Positions 41,301 to 54,804 of a DNA stretch of 64,000 bases are shown here, piece by piece; within the stretch, counting starts at the first letter, position 1, and the number at the start of each line of letters is the position of its first letter. The translations under genes were made by a program, and so were the position numbers. Below the pieces are notes generated by a model, which was given only the letters and a program-made list of their open reading frames with translations, searched no databases and was not told the DNA's origin. This DNA is from Rodentolepis nana (Eukaryota; Platyhelminthes; Cestoda; Cyclophyllidea; Hymenolepididae): positions 1 through 64,000 of the forward strand of contig UZAE01012068.1 in assembly GCA_900617975.1 (NCBI GenBank), in the 5' to 3' direction.

Positions 41301-44300
41301 TGAATATCTCATACATTTTCAATTAACTGTTTGCTTTAACGCTTAATTTTTCGTAGAGCTTTCATCATATGCACGCAATGATAAACAGGAGACAAATAAA
41401 CTTTAACAGGAAAAATTTTACTTCACATTGCATCAGAAACGAAATTGGCCATACTTCAGATTGCGGGTTGTAAAACACGATCAAAGCAGAAAAAATGAAA
41501 GAAGCCTGCGACGATTGGACAGTAGCATCAAATAAGGCTTCAGGAATCCCTTAGGTAATACTTTGTGTAAATGGAAAAAAAATAAGCGTCTGCATTAGAG
41601 TAATTTTTCCCTTTCAATGCGCAATCTAGCAAGAATTGACACGAAGACAGTTTTATTGTAGTTTCTGTAGATCTAGAAAAATTAATGTAGAGATTCGCAT
41701 TAAAAAAATCCAATAAATAAACAAATAGCATCGATGAAAACTGAAATATTGGGTTGTTGAATTTTGTACATTTCTTTCTGAATAGAGGTGTTAAAATAAA
41801 CTCTTTGTAAGAGAAGAATAAATCATTGTATTAGCATACTTACTTACAGCAAGTTTATAATTAAAGTTCCCTATTTATTTACTGTAAAAATTAGTATCAA
41901 TAATTTCTTTTGCCTTAACAAAAGTAACATTTTATTATATAACTTTATAAAAGAATCCGAATAAATGCGGCAAAAATAGATTTCATTAACGAATGACGAA
42001 AAGAGAGCAAAAAGAATGCGGAACATTTTGCGATTTTTACCTTCACTTTAAAGAAAAATCCATTTGGTTGTGAGCTTTTTAAAAAACAAATCACAATGTT
42101 AAATACTTTAGATTTGAAAATTTAATTCCTTTAATAGACTTCTGCTTCTGAGCACATTTCCCACTTCTATTACCAGCTAACGAATACAAGGTAGAAGGTA
42201 TTTAAATTAGTTCACTTCTAAACCATAAATATCATTTATTGTAGGTAATCAATAAATTAACAAATATTTGTAATTCATTTAACTTCTTATTCGCAAATGA
42301 ACCAAGCGGAAACAAAAAAAAACAACAGGGGAACTTTCGCTCTAATCACTTTTAATCCATGTCTCCGCTGATGAGTTTAATTAATTAGGAGAGGAAAGCC
42401 TAATTAAGAGGATTAAAGTGAAATGGATCTTGTGTTCAAAAAAGCGCTCCTAAAAATTTAATTAATATTTAAAGTCTTTCTACTTGGGCCATTAAAAAGG
42501 AAAAAGATGTCTAAACATTAAATACATAACCAAAAAATTTATCTATTAAAGGTGTCCAATGTATGCTTTTCGGAACTATAACTCTCATGTATCACTCCAA
42601 GAAAAAGTTGGAATTACACAGTTTCACTGTAATGCTTCAATGAGTAACAATCGCTTTTGCAGACTTTATTTGACAGCACAATATCATTGACAAAAATTTA
42701 ATATCATTCAATGTAATTAATAAAAAATTCATTTAAATTGGTATTAAGATCAATACTTTGATTGAAAACGAAATATCAACGGAGGTATGTATTTTCAAGG
42801 TAAAACAACAATTGTTAAATGATACCAAGAAACGCAACATGCCATCTTTAAAGCGTGGTTTTTTAAACGGCAGGTTTTTTTTCGCGCCAAGTTAGTTATT
42901 TTCATTCGTCGCACTAAACATAAAGGGTAGCTTTTACGTCGATTTTAATTTACAATCATGGCAAAAGACCACGAAAATGTTCAATTAAATGAACATTTTT
43001 AGTAACGCATGGACCAATAATATTTTTTACCCCAACTTATTTGAATAGCTTGGAAAAGTCCAGAATACAAAAGAAATAGCAAAAAAATTTCAAGACCTGG
43101 CTCTTTTATTTTCTACATTTACTTAGAACATCAAATTGTGATAAGATCAACTTTGACATGGTTTTAGCTAAGTATGCAGCTAAATAATTATTAAAGGTGA
43201 AAAAAATTTCACGTTAATTTTTGTCAAAGTATTTATTTGAAGTAGATCTGTGAGGTGAGTTAGAAACATAATCTCCTAAATATCATCCTAATTAGTAAAA
43301 TGACACAAAATGCACTCTGTTTAAGATTTTTAGAAATATTTTAATACAGCTCACGTGGTTTCTAAAGCGCTGACTGCTTTATGTAATTCAATATTAAGAC
43401 GAACAAAGAAAACCGCATCAAAAGCGCAAAAAATTAATAATGAAAGCAAATCACCCTAGCCTAATTTAATTTATTGTTCTCTCAAAACAAAGAAATATAT
43501 AGTCAAATGGATGCAAATATTTTTTAGCTTTTAAAGTGACTTAAATTTTCAATAATGTCTTGCCTTAAATTAAACCAAAGCAAAAAAATTACTCAATAGA
43601 CAACAATTCGAAATCTATCCAGAATATGAAAAATATTAAAGTGATGTTAAATAGGGTAATCTTGTAAAGCTTAAGTTCTTTAAATAGTTAGCCACGATAA
43701 CTGTAAATCGAAAAAATACCACTCGTTTAGTGAGAATATTTTAAAATACACCTAAACACGCAATTTATAATAGGTATGTAAAAGTAATTTGATAAGTGAA
43801 TAATTAGAACATAATTTATTTTTTATCAAAATCATAATGTATCAAATGTTTCAGTTGTACAAATTTCTTAAAAATATTTTTAAGGATTACTTTAAAAAAA
43901 TATGAACGTATCCAGACGTTGTGATACTTAGTTAATAAAATAAATGGCTTTTGACCTTAAATTATCTTTTTTGGAAATTCAAAGTAAATGAAAACTCGAA
44001 TTCGGCATACACAAATATCTCCATAAGAATAAATCCAATTGGCTAAAAATTGATTCCATTTACTACCCAAAATAGCAAACTTTCAAAAGTTCTAACAGTT
44101 GTAAGAATCGCTCTATTAAAGGAATTTGTAAAGATTTTGCTTAATATTTCATTTCATTAAATGGGAATATAAAACTTCGTAAGGGATATCACACAATCGC
44201 AACGCTAAGGCACAGAAGATTCATGCCAAAGAAGCCTTTAATGATTGAATTTGACTAGGCACCTTTCGAGATGGCATGAATTTTCGACCTTTAAGACAGA

Positions 44301-47300
44301 AGGTTTCGAACATAAATGTTGGTTTCGCCATTTTATTTCAGCATGTATCTTTGATAGGAACTGTAAAAAACGATTTAGTTCATATTGACGAGGAAAATAC
44401 AGAGTGCATTTTAATGTATTTATAAAAATAGTTTTAAATTCAAATTACTAATCTGGAGATTTAGATGTAACGATTGACCTTTGGACATTATTGCATGTAA
44501 TGAAAATGGAATAGCCATTAAAATTATATATCAACCATAAATGTCTAAATATGTATTAAAAACATTAGAAAGACTGTGATAAATTTTATATTCCATAATT
44601 TTATGAAGCCATGGAATTTTCGTTGTAAATTATAAATGGCCATCTGTCATTGAAACTAGACAACAGTCATGTTCAATGTTCTACTGCCATGTTTAAATGA
44701 AAGCTCATCAATTCTACACAATTTAATTTACGAAAATTAATGCTTAGGGAAAAGACCACAGAAAATTGATTGAGTTTAACTTTTTGATAACAGTAAGGTA
44801 AAGTGCTTTTGTAGGCATGATATATGCGTTGTCATCAATTCCATTCTCCATAGAACTTTCCAGTCGATTTATTTCCTTTTCTTTGCGGTATAATATAAGT
44901 CAAAAGTTTAAATACTGCCTTTCATTGACAGCTGAAAAGCCAAGACACTTTATGCCACCAGGAAAGATTTGATCTTAATTCATTTTTATTTACAAAGAAA
45001 AAGTATTTTTGTGGGAAAAAAAACGTAAAATTTTTTAGAGCGGAATATTAAAATGCTGCACCATTCTCATATTTTTTTTAATTTAATCAGATGACACCTT
45101 TTCCTTCTTTACAGTGAAGAATCACGTTTGAATGTTTGTGGAAAAAATTTGCCCACTACTTCCCAAAATAACTTTCTACTATGATGTGGTTGGCTGCAAT
45201 CAGTCGACCACTAGTTTAAGAAAGAAATCCGCTCGTGAATTTAATTAATACTACTGCAGTGAAGACATTATTTCAACTTCAGCCATCACACTTTCCAACA
45301 CCACTACAGGCAATAAAATTACGCTCGGGATATTCATGTTAACAGGTACTGTGGATTTGAAATGCATTCAAAATTCAGAAATGTTTCAAAAAATATTTTT
45401 ATCGGAACCTAAATTTTAGATCAATTTTATTTTGCCTAATCTACTTTTTAATTGTTACATTTTATTCAATTTCTCCATTTTCGTTCAATAAAATTATATT
45501 TTAATACCTTACCAAAAGACTGTGATTAGTTCAGTATTTGAATTATTAAAGGAAATTTGTTCACGGTTTCCTTTTTAACTTTTTGATAAAAATCTAAATA
45601 TAGAGCAATCAAAGCGGAAATATTTTTGCATAAATCATATAAAACTGAAATAAAGTCATTTCCCCAAATTTTTAAAAGTCAGTTTACTTTCAAATCAAGT
45701 TGCCGAATTTAAATTTGATCAAAGTCTACTGCAATGCGAAAAAGCAGTAATGTAGGAAAGCTTTTATGAGACCACGCTAATAAAGCTACCTTGAGAAACT
45801 ATTAAAAGCATCAAGCTTCGATAGAAAACTGGAAGTTTGATTTCACCCTCAAGAAACTCGAATTCTGCATTGTCCATTTTAACCACTCATAGCTTATGAC
45901 CTCTGACCTGATGCATACACTTTGACCACTGTTCCACCGTTTTGAATCGATTCCAAAAACTCGCATGGAATCATATAATAGCATCTGGCATGCTTCGGAA
46001 AAATGCTCCACGGCTGATGCTTTGGATTGTCAAATTTATATTCTTAAAAATTAAATAACGATTTTTAAAGTAAAATATCATATTATAAAATTGAACGCTT
46101 CACATAACATTGGTTTATTTATAAGTCAATTTTTTTAAAAGAAGGTGCATTACATGATGATGAACGGATATTTGCATTCATTTCCATTTCAGCAACCATT
46201 CGGATCGTTCCATCATTTCTAAGACAAATGACTTCACCCTTTCAACTATGTTGAGGACTTTTACACCGATTCGTAGTTGGAGGCAGGTTTATTATATTGA
46301 GCAAAAATAATGTAAAATTAATTGGATTTTGTTGGTTTATATGGTCACCTTTGAAAGTAGTTTGTGAAAAATAAGCAACAATGTACTTTAAAACCGGTTT
46401 ATAATTTATATTTTAGTCATATACTTCCCACTCTCTGCACTATTTTGACAGCCAAAATTTAAAGTGCTAGTAAGCTAACCGTAAATATGCCAACTGGTTT
46501 AATTAAGAATGACCTTAAAATAGTTGCAGGTGTACTAGTGATGCACTAATCACCAATGACACGCCAAGAAAAGAAAAGTTGTGGGTGGTTACAATGTTAG
46601 GTGGCCGGAGGTGTTAACTTGTCAAAATCATTATTAACTATGCCAATGGTAATGATTTTACCTCTCACACACACACACCCTTACGTCTGCTCTGTAATTA
46701 GAGAAGAAATGTCCACTTCTTATTAGACATGTGCAAGTTTGATGAGCAAAAGCGACCACATAATTATCCCTAATGCGAAAGATGAAAGTTATTTTTTGTC
46801 TAAAATGAATGCGGAGGATTTTAATCTCACTAATGAACTGCCGAGATCAATACAATGAGTATAGGAAATTGTATTAAGTAATGACTTCAGAAAGTGTCAC
46901 CGTAAGTAATTTGACAGAAAGGTAGAATGAGGACACAGTAAATAAGTACCATTTAATTAATCGCTTTTAAATTTACACGAACATTATATCATTTGCTGTC
47001 GCACATTAAAAGGATATGAGAGACATAGCAAAAAAGGGGATCAGTGAAATTGATCAATAAGACGTTAAGGGAGGGTTGGAATAGAAGGAGATAGCAAATT
47101 AAAGTAATCAAATCTCTTATTTCATCTGAATTTAAGTGTCATGTCATCTACGTTTCCCTTGAAATTATGAAATCAAAAAGTCATATAGCAATCGAAGTCA
47201 ATCGATTCAATTGTTGAGCAGGTCCTTTCCGTATGGATGAATCATTGGGAAGAAAAGAAATGACATTTAAAAGGAAACTCAGTTGACGTTCGTTAAGTTG

Positions 47301-50300
47301 GAATAACATCATAGGCTGAGTGTATACTGTGTAGGGACTGAGAGAGAAATAAGTGCAAGATAAGAGGGCCCCTCAAATGGATGAACGAAATGCCAGTGTG
47401 TAAGGGGAATTATCAAGACACTATATGCTGACTTCATTATTCAGATGCTCAAATATGACCATTAGTGCATGAACACTATTAATCATAACAGAAAATTGTG
47501 ATAAAAATACATCTCCACTAATCCAAAATATTTTCATGTGGAATGATTGAAAAAATTAGGGGTCATCCCTTAATCTCTTCATATCCTTTATGAAAATGAA
47601 ATCCTGCTCCTAAAACTTCCCAGCCAGCTTAGTCGTCATGCACAGCATACATCCTTTTCAAGTCCCCAATTGCCATGAAGTCATTACTTTTGGAACAGCT
47701 GGACTATTCACTGTCCTTCAAATACTACCACTGTCTTAAACGTCATTTTATAAACTACACACAAATCCCACCACCCCCCATCTCGATAATTTCTATTGGT
47801 CAACTTCTGGAGTTGGGTTCTTCAACGAGTACCTCCTAACATTCACAGTAGCTTTCTCCACGCTATGTCATTTAAAGCATGTTTTTAACCAAATACGCGG
47901 TCTTCTCACTTTTCACAGCCCTACAGTTAGCAACACGTAAACAACGGAATATACTAAAGCTAATAAGAAACGACCGATTTACTGTTGTTATTGAGGGTTC
48001 AAAAGTATAGAGATGCCATTTTGTTTATTATTACCATATTGACTCATGTGCAGTGCGTACAAATGGATTCAATGCAACGCCAGATAAACAAAGAAAACCA
48101 TAATTGAGGTGTGTCCGAACTTTTAATGGCATGTTTCAAGAGGTCTTAAGTTAAAAAAATATCTAAGCGCCACTATATAGCCCTTTTTTCCGTTTCTTTG
48201 CTTTGTATTGCACCTCCCTGTTTAGTAGAAATCTTATACTTTTCGAATCCATCAAATACTGAAAACACTTCAGAAGTCAAATATTTTGTCAATAAAATTG
48301 GCCAAAAATGAAATAGATTGGACAAATTCTGACAGGAGAAATGGTTGTAGGAGCATCATAAAATTAATGCCAATTTTGGCTCAACAAAAATGAGTTTACG
48401 AATTCATCTAATGTGGTAATAGATAGTAATCTTTAGGAAGTTCACCAGCACTTGCCGTCAATCAACATAACGTATGACGAATAAAAATAATTTGTTTTCA
48501 AATGACTGGGAAAGCTTCAAAACTTCCCAATCGATTTATAATAACGCTAAACTTACACATTAGAGAAATTCATTATTTTCGCCTTTCATATTGGATTATT
48601 CGATTGATCTCTCTAAAGGAAATAGTGTAGTCTAATAAGTGAGGTATTTAAGTTGATTTAAGCTCATCATGACGAATCTAAACTTTATTAAAATGATGAG
48701 GCGAAAGAACACACATAAGAGAAGCTTCAGGCATACGTCTGCTTCTAGTATACAGGTGAACCATGTAAGGTACATCACCATGGCAGACCGAGACATTAAC
48801 CAAGTGAATTTGAGTCGTCCATTAAACCAAACACTTAAATCTTCCTTTGGATTCCAAATTCTTCAAACAACTCCTCCTTCATGTTAAATGAAGAGAGGCC
48901 ATTCAAACGTATCAAACTTTTCTATGTCCACCTCCAGCAACCTGGTTTATCGAATCCCATGCCTCTAAACCTCCGTCTCTGTGTTTGCAGTCAAAATGTA
49001 CGCGTCAAAGTAAGGATGTCAAGATGCGTCATCCTTGCCATATCTTAAAATTGGTCAAACATACGCAAATACTCATCATCATTGACTTGGTAAAGCCCAT
49101 TTTATTTAACCTATCAAATTATTTGACCTTTTTTTCTTTGCTAACCTCTGGTTCCGATAACTTCATTCTAGCTGAAATGCTAAAAATTGGCAAGGGTACC
49201 ATGAATTCATTTTTATGAGATTTTGGCGTTAATTATAGCAAATAGCAAAAAAACTTTCGGCATTTTAAGCTCAAGAGAGGATATTTCAGCATTGCCCTTT
49301 CCATCCCAAATAGTTTCATTCGAAAAAGTGTCAAAATAAACTAGGGTTTGGCTCTTGAATTTGGACAACAAGCACATCCTCCTCATAAAATGCATTCCTT
49401 AAACACAAGTTTATTCTAGGCACACTATGCCGAATAAATGCGCACTTACTATTGGCTGTCTGTAGAGTTTTACCAAGGTTTTATAACTTTCCATAAAACC
49501 CAAAACGAGGAAAACTAGAGTAAAATTCATGTCACTATTTGAAGCCACAAGATCCGAATTATGGTTTTTGCGAATGCCTCGGTGTAAAATGAAATTTAAA
49601 TGAATGGATCATTAACCAATTGGATCACCATGAGTGAACACTGTTTGCTAATAAAATTTTAAAAACATTTAATATCACAACCATAGCAGGAATAATCATT
49701 TGGAGCGGTAAGGCCGATGTAAATGATATGTATAGCCGCAAAAGGCGTAGAAATTATCTGAACATAACAATTGCTAAAATTGTCATTATTAAAAGAAAAG
49801 CTATCAAATAACCCTACGGAATATATTTCAATCTAGAACTCGAATATGGTCCACTTCGAAAGGTCCAATTCGATGTAACACCAAAGAACAACACTTTGGT
49901 AAAAATCGGAATATCAGAGGAAGCAAATGGATTAAGAAATGGAATTTGACATTTCAAAAATTCATTCTTATGAGCTTAACTTAATTAAAGGAGCAGATCA
50001 TTACAGAATAACTGAAGTAATCGATATTTCGCGAATACAAAGGAGTAAAAACTGGTCTACCTAGAGACCGAAATATTTCTATTCTTAACCCAATGAGGAA
50101 ATAGCCTTTCTCGGTAGTGAATTCAGGAACATAAGAGCCGGCTTTATGAAACAGAGCATAGTTTCATTGAAATAAGAAAATTAAACTTCTCAAAACCAGA
50201 TAAAAACAGGGTGCAGATACAAGCGCAGCTCCAATTCCTTCTACTTTCCCTCAATGATAGAACATTGGAATTTTATGATTTATCATGTACAACAATAGTA

Positions 50301-53300
50301 ATAGCAAATTAAAATTATTGCAACTACAAGGCAAAACGACTCGCTTCTTACTGACACTTCTCTTCCGCTCTACTCTTGCATGTGAGTCTAATTTATTTAA
50401 ATAGGGGTGTGCGATAGACTTACCCCCACGTGGTGTACCCTGGGCAACGTATACTCATACAGCAAAAAAGCCTATTAACCGGTAGTTGACTTCCGACTTC
50501 ATACTACAATGGCCCAACTGTATGCCATACTACACCACTTTCACAGTACTCATCCTACCTTTTCTCTGTCCTTGTGTTTGCCTGACTTTTTCACATCTGC
50601 GAATCACTCTTCTGTTCTCCACCCCTCGAATTTCTGTTACTTTAATTTCACTTCCCCCTGTGAAGCCCGAAGTCAGCTAAAGGGCTAATGATAACTAACA
50701 AAACGCCTGCCACTTGAAATAAATATATAAATTTATTTAAATAACAGAATTCTTGAAGAAAATTCCGATTCCCCTTTCACTCATAAAATAATTCCTTTTT
50801 CTTATGAGAAATCCAAATATTAATTATACTTTTAGACTAATAAATACAAATGTAAAAAATAGTTTTTTTTAATATAAACAATTAAGGCCACTACGTAGAA
50901 TCATAATGATGTACTTATGACAATGGTGTTATCACTATGGGGTTGACGCATAAGACGCTGAAGACGTACATAGATTTTATCAAAATTCGAAAAACATTCA
51001 AAGTTAAATATCGCGAATCATTCAAATGAAATCTTGATGTCATGAATCAACCCAAACTCCCGAGAAATGGATTGAAGTAAACGTGAACGTACAATGAGAA
51101 AAGCGACGGAGGTGTCTAGAGCTCATTTAATTCGGGCTTTCTTGTGTGTTTGTAAAGATAAACACATATATGCTGGCATATTTACAAGTACAGGAAAAAT
51201 AAAAAAAGATTTCTCAAGACATTTTTCATCAGGTAACTTTGCTGGGGATGCAATTAATGTCAACGGAGCCTTAACCACTCACCCAATTATAGGCAAGCAA
51301 CTCCGCAAATGCAAAAAATGGTAAAATGGAAATTTCAATAAATAATGAAGTCTTTGTCAGAAAGTAACTGCTCACCGGCTTCCTTGTGGCTTGCTTGTGC
51401 CTAAGAAGTTTGGTTTCATTGGCAGTTGGCTCAATACCTCCAGTGTAAGTTGATAATTTGTGGAGGACCGATGGAATAGGCGGCCTTGTCCCATATTCAT
51501 GCTAAAATTCGAAAAAGTAAGTGGAACTTAACATTATGCTTCCAGCAAATGGCAACCCACACATTTTGTTATTTTAGCCCTGCAAATACCACGTTCGTGC
51601 CAAAGGAACAAAAATAGCGGCGTGGCTTGGATTCATTCGAGGCAAGATTTGGGGGAATTTTAGGTGACCAAAATGCTTTTAACGTTGGCAATAATAGCAC
51701 TGTAGTGGGAATATGCAGTAACTACGCAATTACATGTCTGGCCTTAAAAGCTTGGACATGAAATCCCCTCACGAAAGACTTTTACTAACCAATTCAATCT
51801 GGAGTAGCATCTACTGTAATCTGTATAAATTCGTAAATTGGAAAAAAAGAAATATCAGCTTACTGACAATAGCAAAGGGTAAATTAAGAGAGGAAAACTG
51901 ATTTCGACCGATGGAGTTATCGGGTTTCCCTCCATTCATTTCTCATTAGAGAGTATATTCCATTAATTCTATTATTCTACTATTTTTTTTTAACTAGATT
52001 ATCCATCAATCCCCATCTGAAATGGACTCTTAGTAAAATGACCTTGAGATAGGTCATCATTATTGGCATTAATCTCATAGGATTGAGAATGGCGTTGAGA
52101 ATGCTCTACCCACTTCTATTTTGAAATATTTACGGCAAACAAAGAGAAGACATATTGAACCATGGACATTTATTCCACTTATGGAATATATGTATCTAAA
52201 ATGGAAGTCTCTATCTGATTTGTTAGAAGAATCTTAAAAAAACTCTCCTTAATGATCTCACAGAAGTTTGGATAAAAATCGGAATAACCATTATCAACCG
52301 AACCGCAATCGGATCTTAGGAAGGAAATGATGTATGGAATTAACAAATAGTCTCTCAAATAATCAAGACCTAACAACTGGAATAGCAGAAATAAGCTATT
52401 TTTTACCAGTAATGAGGCTTATTATTGTTGTTACTGTTTTTTTATTGACTTGGAATTGCACAGTTATCTTACTTTAAATACATTGGCATAGCATTCTGGG
52501 TAAAGGTTAAATGAGTGGAACTAAGTAACAAGTTGAAATGTCTGTAAGCTTTTCCATTCGAGCGAATTTTCACTGCTTCAGAAAAAACGCTTTTGGGAAA
52601 AGGTAAAACGACTTCAAGCAAAGCGGCTTGCCATAGTTCAAGTGGAAAGAAAAATAGTTTAAAAAAATGCAAAAAAGTCCAAGAAAAATTAGAATGAGTT
52701 AAAGTGTCCTTTGGTAAAAAAAACAAATTTTTATCCATTTGAGCAATAAGTATGGATGCAAATGGTAAATAGAAGTAACAAAGGACTATAAATGAATTAA
52801 ATTAATGGCGAACAGTAAAAGACATGACTTTCTAAAATGTCAAGGACGTATAGCAACTATTATTTCACATCTTGCCAATAATAGGTTCTGATATATAAAT
52901 AGCTGGGAAAACGTTTGCAAAATGGAAAATTAAATTTAGATTAACTTTAACAAAACCCTATTGATTAAATCATTTCAGGTGGTTGGATGATCATTTAAGT
53001 AAGCTCAAATAAATGTGAGGAAAGAAATATGAAGAGGAGCAATGTCAGGGCATCTTGTCATTTGATTTTTTGACATTTCACCTTCAAATTTCATGATTCG
53101 TTACCTGGTTCCCGACTAAACTGCGCGACTGCAATGTTTGCAGCTTTTTATCGATTCACTTCACTTTTGTTTCTTGTGGCTACGAGACCAAATGAGCTCA
53201 CTTGATATCTCAAGCTTTCATAATTTATTGTATTTAAAATGAAATAGCTAGATGATTAGGCCTAAAAATGCAGTAGAGTTAGGTGTCTAAGTGGGTGTTT

Positions 53301-54769
53301 GGACGTTAAATGTTTGAGTGAAAAGATGATGAGACACTGCGGAATTAATTGATCACATCAAAGTGGAAAACTTCCAGAACCGTCATGACACTGGTTCTAG
53401 ATTTGGAGTGCAAAGCTGTAAAAGAAACAATTAGTGAATGGTCAAGTACAGTTTTGGATTATAAACAAAACATCCTTTTCAATGAAAACTCATTAATTAT
53501 ACTGCGTTGACTGCTTGATTTCGAGAAATGAATCGCCTCTTAATATATGCATATATCATTTCAATTTCGCGCAAAAAGTACGTAGAAATTTACAGCCAAA
53601 CGAGATTACTTTTACAGTGTAAAATGCACTATATCAGCGCGTCAAGTTATCCCAGATACCCACAGGAAGCACGTGATTGATAACAATGAGATAGGATGCA
53701 GACATAGTCATCCCGAACAAAGCGTGGTGTATACCAGGCCTATAATCGTGGCTTCGTGTGAATTCGGTGAGGCAAGACCATGCACGTTATTATACCATTT
53801 TGAATTTATGAGTCACCGAACGCGTGAGATGGCTTACTTGCCCTCCAATTTGGCGTAGAAAGCGCGCACGTAAAGTGGACACTGGGCTATGTGGAGGCGT
53901 AGACTTCCATGCTCTTCATCACTTGAGATAAATCAAATAAGCAGTAAACAAAAGACAATTTTGATCACCCTTTTAAAGTTCAGAAGATGGGATAGGTATC
54001 GCAACCCATTCTTAGAATTCATAATTCTGAGGTAAGGGATTTCTCCAGTTTGTCAAGAGAATTATACGCATATCATGAAATATGCGAGAAAAATGCATTT
54101 AAATTATTCCTTTGTAATTGAAAACCGATTTTAGCTTAACTTCTTTGAATTTCGAGAAGTTTTGGATCCAGTAATTGCATTACTTTAAAATATTGATTCA
54201 CATTTTTGACGTGGATTATTGCTAACCATCTTCAGCGAAATAAATTTCATTGACGATGTTTGGATTAGATTTTAGTTTAGACCATACAGTAAGTCATCAT
54301 ATCGAAAACACAATAATTGCCTAAACGAAGAAATTTTGACAAAATCCTGCCAACAATATGGCGAATAAACAGCCAATTCAAAAGAGGACTGTTTCGATTT
54401 AAGATGAAGTTGGACTTGCAGCTTCCACAATTTCTAATATATACCCAAGCTCTGGCCAACCTATTTATAGATGTATTCTCTTCCCCAATCGCCCATTTCA
54501 TTGTGGAGGTGGAGGGGTGTGAGATGGACTTATCTCCACGTGGTCCACCCTGGGCAACGTATGCTCATATAGCAAAAGTCTTTCAAAGGGCAGTTGACTT
54601 CTGAATTCAAACAGCCTGACCCCGTTGTATGTCATAATCGATCACTTCCACAGTACACAGCTCACCTTACTTTTTCCTCTACCTTTGTGTCATCCTGTCT
54701 CTTTTGCATATGTGAATCGCTCTTCTATTCCCCACCTCCCAACTTTTTCTCCTTTTGATGTTCTCCCCT

Positions 54770-54804
<35 letters not shown>

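Larger units (their letters stand above)
33454..51375 (-). other. KCC intron 3 (17.9 kb)
   Basis: The largest intron. Contains the mariner (36332-37619) and SINE-like copy 3 (50404-50729). A GC-richer patch of unknown origin lies at about 35040-35470. Between 38 kb and 46 kb it is very AT-rich with homopolymer runs and nothing recognisable. Confidence 0.8.

Noticed and set aside
51094..51324. 76-residue plus-strand ORF beside KCC exon 3
   Set aside because: Antisense, intronic, no family recognised.
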